From: Flaccisagitta enflata
Taxonomy: Eukaryota > Chaetognatha > Sagittoidea > Aphragmophora
DNA length: 64,000 nucleotides
Assembly: GCA_965153355.1 (NCBI GenBank)
Contig: OZ231127.1
Span: 34,906,001 to 34,970,000 of the forward strand
Direction of reading: 5' to 3'
Made by a program: the position numbers and the translations under genes
The notes under the pieces: model-generated
Told to the model about the DNA's origin: nothing
The model's input: only the letters and a program-made list of their open reading frames with translations
Databases searched by the model: none
In this document: positions 13,881-28,616 of the stretch, one piece after another
How positions within the stretch are numbered: position 1 is the first letter of the stretch
How the letters are laid out: the number at the start of each line of letters is the position of its first letter

Positions 13881-14040
13881 ACTATGCCACACGAATTTTA
13901 TTCATGCTCAAAAACCGTTAGTCGTTGCTTTTTCTCTCACGTCAGCAGAATTAACGTGTTCAAGCAGCCTCGAAACTCTGGTATCGACCACCTCGTATGT
14001 AGATGGCATCCCCCAAGATTTCGACGTGCGTTCGAACTAG

Positions 14041-14298
14041 TGATGTGGAAGCGGAAGCGGAAGCGGAAGCGGAAGCGGGTGGAAGCGGCACTTTCTCACT
14101 GGAAGCGGAAGCGGAAGCGGAAGCGGTTTTCAGAATCTTAGTGGAAGCGGAAGCGGAAGCGGAAGCGATTTTTAAATTTTGGTGGAAGCGGAAGCGGAAG
14201 CGGAAGCGGAAATTTAAAATCAAATGGAAGCGGAAGCGGAAGCGGAAGCGATTACAGTGGAAGCGGAAGCGGAAGCGCTGAAAGCTTCCGCTTCCACC
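14041..14298 (+). repeat. (GGAAGC)n hexamer clusters, left end of hAT-like element
   Basis: Six clusters of two to four GGAAGC units, most introduced by GTGGAAGCGG and separated by short AT-rich spacers. An inverted pair closes the block at 14285-14298. Such clustered subterminal motifs are known transposase-binding sites in hAT elements; that role here is inferred. Confidence 0.9.
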
Positions 14299-14777
14299 TA
14301 TACACATTTATCTGTAATAACTATTGATCATTTCAAAAAAACTCACATTTTCGATCAAAACAAACCTGTATTAAAGCATATAGAGTTACATGGTTGACCT
14401 AAAACAATTGCTTCTATCTCTTAGAGAAGATGTCTTCAAGGTTAATAAGCACAAAATGCGAAAGGAAAATTAATGTTGTTCATTTCCTCAAAAATTAAAA
14501 GTTTCTATCTCCTTAAAAAAATTTGATGATGCAGTCCAAGTACTGTAGAGCATTTTTTCAAGGATCAGAAGTTTTCTGCAGTGATTAGGCTTGAGCAATT
14601 GTATAAAGTAATAGGATTAAGATATTATTGTGTATTTGGTTTTACCAATATATGTAACTATTTGATACACTATACAAGACAATGCAGTAATAAAAGAAAC
14701 AGTAAGGAAAAAAATCAAAGGAGACTAAAAAAAAAAAAAGAAAAAAAATCAGTTAAATAGATAACCATTCAAGATTC

Positions 14778-15145
14778 TGAGAAGAGAATAAGTAAAAGTG
14801 ATAAATAAAGAAGAAGAAGAAAAAGAAAATAAGGATTAAGTGAAAGTAAAAATGGATAAAGATTAAGAAAAGGAAGAGGAAGAGGAAATTGTGTGAGTTT
14901 AAGTGACTGAAAGAAAAAGGAAAAGAGGAGGAAAAAGAGGAAGAGGAAAAGGAAGAGGAAAAGGAAGAATAGATAATAAGAGTTTTGGTGAGTAAAGATT
15001 AAGGGAGAGGAAGAGGAAGAGTTTGAGTTAGCGGAAGATAAAGAAGAGGAGGAGGAAGAAGAAGAATGCACATCTGTTATAGAAATAGTGAATAGCTAGA
15101 CATCCAAGGGGTGAAGAAGAGGATAAAAAAATAGAAATATAGATA
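14778..15145 (+). repeat. Degenerate purine-rich tract (GGAAGA/AAGAGG)
   Basis: About 370 bp almost free of C, built of AAGAGGAAGA-type units, grading into the pure (GA)n array that follows. Confidence 0.9.
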
Positions 15146-15153
15146 AAAGTAGA

Positions 15154-15647
<494 letters not shown>

Positions 15648-16227
15648 CTCTTTTTTTCTCTCTGCCCAACTGTCGACAGCTGGGGTTCTGTGTATCCAGC
15701 CTCATTTAACTTTAACATAGCAAACTGTTACTATTTACAACAACTGAATTGTAGATTTGCTTCTTCTTCTTTACAAAGCTGATGAGCTAGAGTGAAGTAG
15801 TAGAAAAAGGCTTCCATCCCAAAAATAATTTTTTTCTCTTTAAGCCGCTAAAAAAGATTGACAGTTGATTTTTGTCCTTATTATCGACTTTTATATTTTG
15901 CAAGTGTTTGTAGTAAAAAAAAACTTCTCTGTCCCTTTTCATCCAGTAGTAAGCAAAAGCATGAGCTTCCATCTTAAAACCAAGTCTTTTTTTTTCTGTT
16001 GAAGCCACTAAAGGCTATTGATTCTTTTCCTAATAATTGACTTTTACAATTGCAAGTGTTGTGGTGGAAAAAAGCATCCATATCACTTATGTTCTAATAG
16101 TGAGCATGAGTTTAAATGTAGTAGTAAAAAAACGCTTCCATCCTTAAACTAATTATTTTTTTAATGGTCTAGTGATCTCTTATCCACTTGCACGCAACTG
16201 TGGAGGTTATGTGTCTAGGCTTTGTTT

Positions 16228-16809
<582 letters not shown>

Positions 16810-16839
16810 CAGACAGACAGACAGACACATACACATACA

Positions 16840-17795
16840 CACGAACAAAAAAAATAAAGAATGAACAAACATAGCTAAGACATCTAACAATAGCTATAAA
16901 AAAAGTTTTTTTATCAAATCAAAAAGATGAAAATATCTATATGCAGCATTTATTCAATCCAGTTTAAAAAAATCATTAAAACATATTTTGGGTTGACATG
17001 GAATGTTTTAGGGAATGGTCTCAATCAGTGGAAAGGATTTTGATTTTAGGTTGTGGGTTGCATGAACCTTTTACAATGGGGAGATCAGATGGATGTGTGG
17101 TCCAAAACAGCACAATCGTCTGGTACTCTTTCTTGTCACTGGTACTTGTAGCAAACAGGTTAGAATTATTGATTTTTTCCTGGTTGGTTCCTGGTTGGAT
17201 TGTTGTCTTGAATTATTTCATGATTATGTTGAGATAGACTTAGTTATTTTGAATACTAAGGATAGTTGTGATGGGTCCGGATTAAACACCAGTGAGAGCT
17301 CCAAAGGCTCTCATCCTTAAGTAAAGTAGGGTTGAGTAGTAGTGTTGTCCAACTTTCATATATACTATTATCAATAATTAGTTCATTAATATTATATGTA
17401 TTTGTTACTTTGCCTGCCTATCAGTCATGCTCATCTCTTGATTTGCAAACTGGCCATTTTAATAATCATAAATCTAAATTTGACTGTTGAGATAACAAAT
17501 TATCTTTAAGTTTTTTTTATAGTGATATTGTATTGTACTATTCATTCATTCATAATTAAGAAAAAAACACCTTGTAGCCTTTTTAATTTTTACCAACTTC
17601 ATTTTTTTTCATTTTCATATCATTTTTATATCTATAGTTAAGGGTTTTCATGTAAGTATTATAACTATACTTTTTCATTTGAAAAAGGTTATTTTTATTA
17701 CTCAAGATTCTTGTAAATCAAGAGCTATTGAAATTGAAGTTCTATTATGTTATAAGATAAGATGAGACAATATAGGCTTTATATAGTGGATGTGG
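16840..17795. other. AT-rich unique interior of the hAT-like element
   Basis: About 950 bp without simple repeats. The longest frames (79 and 75 codons near 16998-17320) show no transposase motif that I recognise. Otherwise nothing visible. Confidence 0.45.
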
Positions 17796-17799
17796 TAAT

Positions 17800-18005
17800 A
17801 GAAGTGGAAGCGGAAGCGGAAGCGGAAGCGGAAGCGGAAAAAAAAATTGAGATGGAAGCGGAAGCGGAAGCTTTAAAAATTTTTGAAATGGAAGCGGAAG
17901 CGGAAGCGGAAGCGAAAAAAAAAAATTGAATGGAAGCGGAAGCGGAAGCGGAAGCAAAAACAATTTTGAAAATGGAAGCGGAAGCGGAAGCGGTCCAAAA
18001 ATTTG
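17800..18005 (+). repeat. (GGAAGC)n hexamer clusters, right end of hAT-like element
   Basis: Five clusters of three to five GGAAGC units separated by AT-rich spacers. They have the same strand orientation as those at the left end, so they are directly rather than invertedly repeated across the element. Confidence 0.9.
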
Positions 18006-18295
18006 GCGCTTCCACATCACTAGTTCGAACCCATCAACTTTTTGTTTATCAAGCGATTCCGAGGAAGAGGCTGAGCTTTTAACCCATCACGTGACTGACA
18101 ATCGTTCACACGCGCCATATAACGTCATCTCGGAAACAACAACGTCATCTTGGACAACAACGGCGAAACAGTTGCTAATCAGGCTCAAACTGACCTGGTA
18201 ATTTCATCTTTGTGAGGTTTAGAATGTGTAATTTTATTTTGTATGGCCAACAAGTTTTAGTGAAATGAGTTTTTCTTTCGTAAGTGAGTGTCGCT

Positions 18296-18454
<159 letters not shown>

Positions 18455-18539
18455 TTAAAACCGGGGATGATGGGGGGGGGGGGGTAGCTGGAAAAAGTGT
18501 TTTTAACATTCCAATTTTCCAACTTTCATCATCGATCAG

Positions 18540-18626
18540 GGACCAGAGGCAATTGTAGAGAAACCGATCAATGTTTGTGAGACCGCGAACCAGGTGGACG
18601 ATGTACGAACCCAAGAGAATTACTGA
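18540..18626 (+). CDS. Possible terminal exon, unknown product
   Basis: After a possible acceptor (CATCATCGATCAG, AG 18538-18539), 28 open codons run to TGA 18624-18626, with composition unlike the flanking simple repeats (includes [15 protein letters not shown]). In a different frame the preceding tract (18130-18197) reads ETVANQAQTDL before a GTAATT donor, giving a similar ETxANQ motif on both sides of the putative intron. The intron would contain the (GA)n array 18302-18450. Weak evidence; unrecognised product. Confidence 0.2.
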   Translation, partial: GPEAIVEKPINVCETANQVDDVRTQENY

Positions 18627-18679
18627 AGAGGACCGAAAATAAGCTCAGAATACAACATGCAAAATGCTCGGTTTGAGAA

Positions 18680-18774
<95 letters not shown>

Positions 18775-18949
18775 AGGGGACAGATAAGCACACCAAACTA
18801 ATATGCAGAAATACGCTGTCAAGCACACTGAACCAAGGAGTGGCAGGTGAACGCTTTTTAACTACCGATAAAATACAACACCGGCATTGTCTGCATCAAT
18901 CTGTTGAAGTCAAATTATCATCTGTGTACACTTTTATACAGACAAATAG

Positions 18950-19216
18950 CAAAGAATGCAAAGAATGGCGGAAGCGCGGAAGTTCATGTCACGGATCAGA
19001 GCAAGTTCCAACTACGAAATAGCGACTACAAAAGAACAATTGAATTTGCGTAGCGTAGCTGTGGCGCAGCAACGAGAAGAATTTGGCGTGTTATGAAGGA
19101 CGGCTTCTGACGCAGCCAACAGGGATTCTGGCGAAGCTACAAAGGATGTTGACGCAGCGACGACGGTTCTTGGCCTAGAGAGACGTTGGCGTAAGGTGCG
19201 AGTCAACGTCAATTGA
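18950..19216 (+). pseudogene. Coding-like tract with one in-frame TGA
   Basis: One frame is open from 18950 (after TAG 18947) to TGA 19094-19096, including an ATG at 18956 (46 codons, containing MAEARKFMSRIRASSNY and VAVAQQREEFGVL). The same frame continues open for 39 codons to TGA 19214-19216 (containing SGEATKDVDAATTVLGLERR). Composition looks like protein rather than repeat. A single internal stop suggests a decayed gene, or two short frames open by chance. No family recognised. Confidence 0.2.
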
Positions 19217-19244
19217 TTGTATTTCACCGGGTATTTTATAGTTG

Positions 19245-19358
<114 letters not shown>

Positions 19359-19369
19359 AACAGACAGAG

Positions 19370-19860
19370 AGAAAGAGAGACTCAACTTCTCATTAAATGT
19401 ATGCAGGCAACAAGATGCATGATTCGCGGGTTCCAAGAAATACAAAGGACTTCGGAAACGGCAGAGTGAACTAGGAAGATAGAGAAGACAATGTGCTACA
19501 GATAATCGGCGATAGATGAATACGAGTAACGCGAGGTTAGACTATCCTCTCGGACGGGTGGGCACTAGGCAGGGGTATACAAACTGCCTTCAGTACATAC
19601 ACATACATACGCAGACACACATACAACGACAACCGCGGCAAAAAAAAATATGTTTTTATGGTCTCCGTCTTGTTTTACTGACGGAAGGATTAATGGATGT
19701 ATAGAAAGACAGACCGCTGGGTAGACAGAGCCTCTTTTAGATTCACTATTTTGCAACTAACTATTGTTGCTGGTGTACTATTTAATGGGTAAAACGATTG
19801 AGGAATGTGCGTCGCATACAACTTGAATCTGGATGAGCAGCAAAAGAAGCGGAAGATTAC
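19370..19860. other. No gene established
   Basis: Unique-looking sequence. A 23-codon ATG frame at about 19400-19470 and a partial copy of a GTTAGACTATCCTCTCGGAC-type repeat near 19534 are the only structures noticed. Confidence 0.35.
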
Positions 19861-19863
19861 CAG

Positions 19864-20265
<402 letters not shown>

Positions 20266-20664
20266 CGATGGTGACACTTTTGGTCTGTGCTAGTTTTTTA
20301 TTTTAAACATAACTTGCAAAGTCTTTCTATTAATGATAACATTAGGCTCTTATTTTTTGTTTTAACTAACTTGAAGTATCTACAAAAAATTCAAAATAAT
20401 TTCACACTAGTGACATTTCATCGATTGATGAACATAACATGGATCGCCTGCGTTTTGACCGTAGTGTTCCAATCAAACAAAGTAAGAACATTAATGACAG
20501 AAGGATGTTTAGGCGGCAAAAACGATAATGATACGCTTAAAACATATGGTTAGACGGACTTGATTTGCAAAAAAAGCAGGGTACACTAGAATTTACAACG
20601 TGTTGATTGATAAACTGAAATAAAAACGACTGAACCCTTTTTTTTGTGTTTCTCTTTATTATCT
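20266..20664. other. No gene recognised
   Basis: AT-rich sequence between the possible Cys exon and the TA-flanked element. Confidence 0.4.
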
Positions 20665-20666
20665 AC

Positions 20667-21249
20667 AGTACGATGGGATCAAAGACGACCTAGACTGGAG
20701 GATAGATTTAAAGTATCTTAATTTCATTTGTTTTATAAAAGATTTGAGATTTAAGCCAATTAAACAATGCTGTATTGAATGAATATATTTAGGTCTCTCA
20801 AACCTCCCCTTGCAACACGACCTCATCAAGACTCTTTTTTTCAAAGTTCTAACCTCATTAGATTGGGTGAAAAATCATATTTACTTTCAAAAAAAATCAG
20901 CCCAATTAGTCTATTTATACAGGTTTATGGCCATTTTAGGTTATATTCAAAAATAAATTTGCATAATTTTTGTTTTTTTAAGTAGCCGTAAAACCTGTAA
21001 AATAATCCAATTAAGCTGATTTTTTCTTCAAAATTATAAAAAATTTTTTGTGTAAACTAATAATATAAGTTATATTTTTGAAAGATGAAGCTTTGATGAA
21101 GTCAAGTTAAAGTTTGAAAATTGCAAATATATTCACTACATTAAACAACCTATGATTAGCGTAGATCTCAAATATTCTATGATATAAATGAAATAAAAAT
21201 ACTATAAGTCTATCCTCCAGTCTAGGTTGTCTTTGCTCCCATTGTACTG
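20667..21249. mobile_element. TA-flanked miniature element, copy A (583 bp)
   Basis: Terminal inverted repeats CAGTACGATGGGATCAAAGA...CTAGACTGGAGGATAGA (left) and the complement at 21205-21249, flanked by TA on both sides. TA duplication and a CAGT start are typical of Tc1/mariner-type elements. The whole interior is an imperfect palindrome without a transposase. A related copy lies at 36014-36542. Confidence 0.85.
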
Positions 21250-21253
21250 TATT

Positions 21254-21844
21254 CAATGCAGAATATCTGCAGTGGTGTGAGAGGCCAATATACGCGACCA
21301 AGAGAGAGATAGTGTACTGGGGTTGACACAGCAGCTCGTAATCGGTCCTGTTTATTGCTGCAGCAGGTAAAAAAATTGTGTCAAATTCAGTTAGCTAGTT
21401 GCCGTTCAATCTGAATCAGAGAACGGTATGAGCATTTTTGCTCTACGGCCATTTTTTTTTGTTTTTCCTCGGACCGGGGAGGTCCGCCATAAAAAAAACG
21501 TGATGCAGTGGGTAATCGTCTCGCTTGCACGCGACTAACAATTTTTCAAAAGTAAGTTTTAGTTTGGACATCAACTGCTGTTGGAGGTGGGCGGTGGAGA
21601 GCCATAAGTCCACGTGCTCGCCTGAGCTGCGCATGAATGAATTCCTAAAGCGTGAGAGGAATTTTTCCAACTCCCTCGCCTAACCTTGAGTTTAAGTATG
21701 AGAAGGCAGACATGCTCCCGTGCATTTTTGAGAACGCTCTGGGATACTGTAAAATGTACTTCACAGTGCTTTTGTGTTTGCAGGGCTGGGGTTTTGAGTG
21801 GATATCTATTAAACGTTCATGTCGATATATCACAAGCTGCATGA

Positions 21845-21845
<1 letters not shown>
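21254..21845. other. No gene recognised
   Basis: Unique-looking sequence. CGTCTCGCTTGCACGCGACTAACAAT near 21517-21542 resembles a hairpin-family end. Confidence 0.35.

Positions 21846-21930
<85 letters not shown>
21846..21930 (+). repeat. (GA)n microsatellite
   Basis: About 85 bp of pure GA. Confidence 0.98.
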
Positions 21931-21933
<3 letters not shown>

Positions 21934-21984
21934 CCGTCCATGATGGACGCAAATTCTTAGTCCCTTCAACTTGTTTCATTCTTG

Positions 21985-22165
21985 TTGCGGACACACAACT
22001 CTATAAGAGGCTATGTCTGTCTGTCGTCCGTTGGTGAGCATGAGTCAAAAAATGGAGAACCGAGCGTTTCAGATGCTTTTTGTTTAAGTTTTGTGTTGCC
22101 AAGTGGGGTGTGGGGTATAAATGGAGGTTGGATGCCCCTGGCCACCCGTCCGCAACAAAAATGTG
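21985..22165 (+). mobile_element. Divergent hairpin-ended family copy
   Basis: TGCGGACACACAACTCTATAAGAGGC, then GTCTGTCTGTCGTCCGTTGG, ending CTGGCCACCCGTCCGCAACA. This is the subfamily with GTTGCGGAC instead of GTCGCGTGC ends. Confidence 0.5.
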
Positions 22166-22927
22166 ACCCCGCGTCACTTGTTATATCCTACATAGGCTTT
22201 ACCAGAATTCTGTCTTTAACAAACATTAACTATGGCAAAATAAAAAAGCGAACAACCTGTTTGTCAATGTTTCACATCCAAGCAATGAGAAAAACATAGC
22301 AAAATCCATGACCATTTTGAAGATCTGCGAAAGATCTTTCAAATGACACCTTGCTGGATGTTCTAGCTCTATCCGTCTAGAAATGGCATTAAAGTGAAGA
22401 CAGGTGGTCAAGAATTTGGAAATTCACTACACCATTTTCATGGGTTATCTTTATCCTAACATGAAAATTAAACGCGTGGAGTTATTAATTCATTCTTGAC
22501 GCCAGTTTAAAGAAAATTTAAAGCACTTTAATTTGCTCATGGATAACGAGTAGCTACGATTATCCTGAGCTGCATAATTGACAAAAACAGAGACTAAATT
22601 CGTCATTGAAAAAGAATTGAAACAAGCACTTTTTTCAATCGGCGATTTTTTTTTCTTCAAACCATTGCCATTTCTAAACAAATAAAGCTACAATGACCAG
22701 CAACGTCGAATTTGGAAGATTTTTTTTCACTGCTTTAAAACGCTAATGGACTTTCTATGGTTCAGGCCCATAGTTAAGCAGAAACTAGCAAAACAAAATC
22801 ATTCACTCAAAAAATAGCGTCTGATCATTTTCCCAATTGGTTAAATTTTGTCGATGATAGCAGTGATTGGCTCAAGGGTTTTGAGGGCAACATGCAAAAT
22901 CGTTTTCCAAATAAATGCACACTGAGC

Positions 22928-23255
22928 TGTAGTGAAATAAGGAAAAGCAAATTTATAATAAATGTACGAAGAGGTTATGATGGAGTTTACTTGTCTGAAG
23001 ACAATCATAACAGTTTTGACCCCAAAATTATAATTTTTGGTTGTCGCGCCTTACTTTCAATCTCATCTATGGCCTATGGGAGGTCAAATTTCCAAGTTTC
23101 TCAAATACTATTTCTGATTGCAAATTCAGAATCTGCATAAAAAGGATAAGTTGATTTAAATGTCAAACATGTTATGGTTGACTTCAGACAGGTCATACCC
23201 ATCATAACCTTCTCAGGTTTCATTGATAAATTTGTATTTCTCGTTTTACTACTCC
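22928..23255. mobile_element. Small fold-back element
   Basis: AAGAGGTTATGATGGAGTTTA and TTGTCTGAAGACAATCATAAC (22968-23012) are inverted at 23172-23215 (GTTATGGTTGACTTCAGACAG then ATCATAACCTTCTC). No coding frame. Confidence 0.65.
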
Positions 23256-23394
23256 TTAATGCACACGCCAACAGATAGAAATTATCAAATTTATTATGGA
23301 TACATTGTATTGGATAACATTAACTTATTCGTGGGAAAAATGACGCTGACAATCGAGAAGTTTTGCTTGATATGCAGCATTCGAGCCATATAAG

Positions 23395-23826
<432 letters not shown>

Positions 23827-23953
23827 AGTTGGGTTTGTGATTCCGCACGTGCTCACACGCGCAATCCCCTCACATGCGGGATATCTTGTTTGAAAATCGT
23901 GCCGGAATTCACGAGAATATATCCTCTCACTTTTTTTCTTCTTTTTCTTTCAG

Positions 23954-24090
23954 GAGGCATCTTATTGGGACCTTCAGATTGGAAGGGGCTCGAATACAAA
24001 GAAATGGGGGGAAAGAAGAAGCAAATGAAAAAGAAAAACATGGATAAGACAGAGACGAAGAAGAAGAAGAAGAAGAAGAAGAAGAAGAAG

Positions 24091-24121
<31 letters not shown>

Positions 24122-24198
24122 GGAAGAAGTGGAAGAAGTCAATGACGAGGATAAAGGTTGGAAGCGAGGAAGAAAATAAAGAGAAAAAAAGAAAATGA
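23954..24198 (+). CDS. Possible exon with (GAA)n, unknown product
   Basis: A strong polypyrimidine acceptor (CTTTTTTTCTTCTTTTTCTTTCAG, ending 23953) precedes a frame open to TGA 24196-24198 that reads Lys-rich sequence through (GAA)n at 24055-24120. Other frames give Glu- or Arg-rich strings, so the frame is not decided. Without an upstream partner this is only a candidate. Confidence 0.15.
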
Positions 24199-25106
24199 GG
24201 AGGAGAAAATGAAGAAATACTCTAATTCGCAGTAAGTGAACTGATGTGAAAAATACTTAAAATGTGGAGACACTATTTTTAAACTTGAAATATTCATGTT
24301 AATATCAAGTGCATTGTGTCAAAAAAAAGATGTCCATATATCTTAACATTCATACAAGACATGCTTAAAAGGAATAGGCACCTTTATGAATGAGTTCACT
24401 TTTTGTGAAATACTCCAAAAGGAGAAGAGGAAAGACTAACGTTGCTTGACCGGTTCAGTAATTATGGTAAACACGAGGAAAGAAAATACTTAGTCGAAAC
24501 TGGGGATCACAGACGAATGAGCAGAACAGATAGCACAGATAGACTCATGGAAAACGGATGGAAGAATTGATGGCACGGCAGACGCAGAAACTTGTTTCTG
24601 CTTTACATGGTATCGACAAAAATGGAAGAAAGAAAAAACGGAATAGAGAAAGGATGGGAAAAAAGGAAGGAATTTGTCTTCTATTGAATCAAAGCCAAGG
24701 GAATTATTTTGATGAAAGATTTCGCCTTCAGACTTTTCCGTAATCCGCATTATCTTTGCTGCAGTTAGCTGATCTTGCCAAACTGATAGTAGCCTACCAT
24801 ACGCAAAGAGGTTGCTGAGATTACCCTTCATCTTGCCAAACTGATGGTAGGCAACCATACACTAAGACATTGCTTCAGGCGGCTTCATCCAGTGAAACTG
24901 ACAATTATTTAGTTAAGTTTATACAGTTAAGCTTAAAACAACCCACCAATCATGATATACTGCGTCAGTTGGCTGCTCCTGACTTCAACACACAAAAAAG
25001 GCCCCTTCCTCTGTAACTATCTCTGATTCAAGATATAAAGAAATGAATAAATCAAAAAGAATCAAATAAGAAAGAAGAAAAAAATAGAAATGAATTATAA
25101 TTGATA
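24199..25106. other. Mostly unannotated sequence
   Basis: Includes the weak tract above and a short direct duplication of ATCTTGCCAAACTGATRGTA (24771 and 24829). No other structure seen. Confidence 0.4.
24409..24570 (+). CDS. Possible short coding tract, unknown product
   Basis: Open for 53 codons between TGA 24406 and TGA 24568, with non-repetitive composition (includes LTLLDRFSNYGKHEERKYLV). A frame of this length arises by chance in 64 kb, so support is weak. Confidence 0.12.
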   Translation, partial: NTPKGEEERLTLLDRFSNYGKHEERKYLVETGDHRRMSRTDSTDRLMENGWKN

Positions 25107-25112
25107 AGGGGG

Positions 25113-25206
<94 letters not shown>
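25107..25206 (+). repeat. (GAAA)n microsatellite
   Basis: About 100 bp of pure tetranucleotide GAAA. Confidence 0.98.
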
Positions 25207-25388
25207 GAAAAAAATATAAATAACAACTTCAGACCTTTTTTTACCAGATTACAGAATAGTGATCTTTTTATTCGTCACGAAGACAGTGCATTCATCGCAT
25301 ACGTCAATACACTAAACTAAGTTTAAGATGATGTAGGAAATGGAGTTAACCGTCATCAAATGATAGATATCTAAGATAGTCAAGAGTA

Positions 25389-25985
25389 CTACTACGCGAA
25401 TTAAAAAAAAACGCAAGTTTTTCTGGAGGGGATTTTTGCGCCTTTGGTTCACTTGAGATATGATTTATTTGTAACTAAATTGAAGATTTTTTCAAGGGCT
25501 TTCTTTTGAGCGCAATCCCACATCTGTAGCTTTATTCGTTTAAAAATCACACCCAAATGAAGGTGCATGTGTCAAAATTTCAACATGCAGTAAGAGGAAA
25601 AAAAAAGGATGTTTTGGGGGTGATGATGATGGAGTAATTGCACCGCCATGAACACTCAGGCATTGTTCTACCCATGCTGTCTGCTTTTATTGTGTCTATA
25701 TTTGAGTTCCTCCATGTCTATGATGAAAAATGAAGCACTGACAGTAATTGTATGTGATAAAACTTTTAAAATCATCATGGATCAAACCGAAAATATGCAA
25801 GGTACACGTCAGTTTTGCATGGCTATTTCTTTGCATCAACTTGTTTATGATGGCAAAAACCTCTAATATGATGCATGGAAACTCAAATAAACCAAACCAG
25901 CTCCCAAAAAGCTGTTCAGAAGAGAGAAAAAAAGTTCCATTCAAGCTCTATTATGAAAAACTTGCGTTTTTTTTAATTCGGGTAG
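25389..25985. mobile_element. TA-flanked miniature element (597 bp)
   Basis: Left end CTACTACGCGAATTAAAAAA...CGCAAGTTTTT and right end AAAAACTTGCGTTTTTTTTAATTCGGGTAG are inverted with a 3-bp gap, and TA lies on both sides. No transposase frame. Confidence 0.6.
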
Positions 25986-26158
25986 TATTTCCGAGTAAGT
26001 GCATGAACTGATGAAATTTGCGTGCACAAGAACGAAAAATGTCGGTCAGAGATGATAACCCAACTCCTGTTTAAGAATGTACGGGGATAGATAGCAATGG
26101 AAATAACTTAGATGATTAAGCGGAACGAAAATTACTTTTTTGTTGCAATACCATCGAG

Positions 26159-26569
<411 letters not shown>

Positions 26570-27068
26570 AACACTAAAACAGAAAAAGCCTTGCAGGTAG
26601 ACTTTTACAACCAACGACCGTCAAACGGACAAGCAGACTAGAAGGTACAAAATCAGGAAAGAGAAATTAGACCCCTTGTTCTGGCACATTCTTATTTCGC
26701 TAAGTCACACGAGAACCGAAAGTATCAATTAAGCTTTAAAAGGTTAAGTACTTTAAGTTCAGCAAGTTACAAGCTCCACTTGTTACCGACAAAAAAGAAA
26801 CCTTCTACATTTTTCAGGGCTTTCTTAAATTGTGGCAGCATTTATTTGAGACAAGTTGAAATTGATTTTGCACTCTCATTCTTGTATGCAGTTACAGCCC
26901 GCTATAACAAACCCAAGAATAACGGATTAACGGAAATCCGCTTATAACAACCAAAAACTTGGTTCTTGCATCTTATTTTATCTTGATTTCATGGGGCTAT
27001 ATCGATAAGCAGACGTTCTTCATCTAAATAGGGCCCAACTTAACCACTAAAGTGATACCATCTGATGG
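26570..27068. other. No gene recognised
   Basis: Unique-looking AT-rich sequence. Confidence 0.4.
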
Positions 27069-27070
27069 TA

Positions 27071-27662
27071 CTATCTAGGCGGAAAAAATCTTTCGTCCTG
27101 TAACAAAAATGTATTCATTGGCGTAAAAACGAATACAAATCAATTACAAATCCATCAATAATTAGTGTGAGCTCCCTTTGACTGAATCAGAGCCGACATT
27201 TGTTTTGGAAGCATTTTGTAGAGCAGTTCGAAGTACTAAGGAGTGAAGGCATTGCAGATCTTTCTCGCAATTTTCTATTGTCCATTCTTTCGCTACATTT
27301 AGACTCGCAGTTTTCAAAAGAATCATTAAATCATAGAAAAATTGGTGACATAAATGAAGCCCTCCGAATTTGCAAGCAGGCAACGCAAATCGCAACTGTC
27401 CAGCTTAAGGCGTTTAAAAGTAATCAAAAAAAGAGTGAAATGATATCATTAGAAGATTGTGGAGAAATGGCAAAAGTGAAACTGAAGTATTTCATGTAAA
27501 GTTGAATAGTTTTTGAATGCATAGAGCTAGAGGGATGCGATTTGCGCCAATCTCTTGCAAATTTGAAGAGCTTTATTTATCTCACCGATTTTTTGATGTT
27601 TGGTTGATTCTTACCTGAGATATGCATGTAAACGTACCGAAAGATTTTTTCCGCCTAGATAG
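27071..27662. mobile_element. TA-flanked miniature element (592 bp)
   Basis: Perfect 25-bp terminal inverted repeats: CTATCTAGGCGGAAAAAATC-TTTCG at 27071 and the complement ending 27662, flanked by TA (27069-27070, 27663-27664). Interior frames (78-99 codons on both strands) match no transposase that I recognise. The layout is Tc1/mariner-like. Confidence 0.8.
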
Positions 27663-27664
27663 TA

Positions 27665-28316
27665 GTCAATAAGTTTGTCTGCACAGACAATATCTTTTCC
27701 TACAATCACTTAACTCTTTCTTCCTTTCCTCTTTTTCTGCCCTTATTTCCTTCATCTTATTTTTTCCCTTTGCTTTCTTTTTTTTTCCTTTTCTTCCTTT
27801 CTTCTTTATTTCAGTGGCCCTCCCGGGCCCTCTAAGTCTCGAGCCCCCATCTGAGATGAACCCCCCCCCCCTCCTCTGGCCGGTTCTGGCTTGATGTATC
27901 ATAACTGTAACTGTTTACTTCTTTTATGCACGTTTGGTGAACAACAGAATCTTCCTGGCATTTGAATCAAACAAAAAAGGAAGAATGTGAATGAACATCA
28001 ACTCACCTGAAGACCTTCTTGGACTTCTTTCTTCAAATCCGATATGAACGACCACATGATGCTTGTTGTCTTTTCTTTTTATCAATTTTCAGTTTCTTTT
28101 CCTCAGTGCATCAAAAACGTCGAAATTAACTTTTTAAAGATACGAAACAAAACAGTTGTTTTTGTCAAAACGATGTAAAAAAATGGTGTTGATTTAGATG
28201 GTGTTTTTTTTTCTTTGAATGTAAGTTGCCGAATGTGAGTTACAAATTGGACTTGCTTTTTGTAGTTTTTGTTTTGATCAATTCATTTTTGGGTGTTTTA
28301 TCATTCTTTAATCTAT
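27665..28316. other. No gene recognised
   Basis: Pyrimidine-rich 27700-27820, a C-run at 27857-27868, then AT-rich sequence. Confidence 0.35.
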
Positions 28317-28616
28317 TTACAAAATGGTTAATTTTGGTCGTTTTGGCGGTTTTTTGCCGTCGTCCCCGGACTGGGCGACTCTCCGTCGTTTCATCGGCGG
28401 AATTTGTTCATCATCTTCCTCGTTAAGAGCAAAACGATGACAATAAGCTCGCCGCCGATTTCCGATACAGCTGCGTATGCTGTTGGTGCTGCTGCTGCTG
28501 CTGCTGCTGATGTCGCTGCTGTCGTGGCTGCCGCTGTTGTTGTTGTTGCAGCGTCGTTGGTTGTCGCCACTGCGATGAGTCTTTTGTTTTGAGACGAGAA
28601 ACGCCGCCGACGTCAA
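28317..28616 (-). CDS. Low-complexity basic/acidic open frame, possible exon
   Basis: A 99-codon frame with ATG at 28616. It has an N-terminal Asn/Ser-rich stretch arising from (GCT)n at about 28484-28512, then a less repetitive tail containing NEEDDEQIPPMKRRRVAQ and KKPPKRPKL, reminiscent of nuclear-localisation-type sequence. A GTAAAT donor-like site lies at the end of the frame. It may be an exon of a low-complexity nuclear protein or simply an open frame. Confidence 0.25.
   Translation of the reverse strand: MTSAAFLVSKQKTHRSGDNQRRCNNNNSGSHDSSDISSSSSSSTNSIRSCIGNRRRAYCHRFALNEEDDEQIPPMKRRRVAQSGDDGKKPPKRPKLTIL

Noticed and set aside
18950-19216. Selenocysteine-type readthrough of the in-frame TGA
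   Set aside because: No homologue crossing the stop and no recoding hairpin seen; decay or chance is simpler.
27200-27499. Transposase remnant inside the 592-bp TA-flanked element
   Set aside because: Open frames exist on both strands, but no catalytic or DNA-binding motif can be pointed to.
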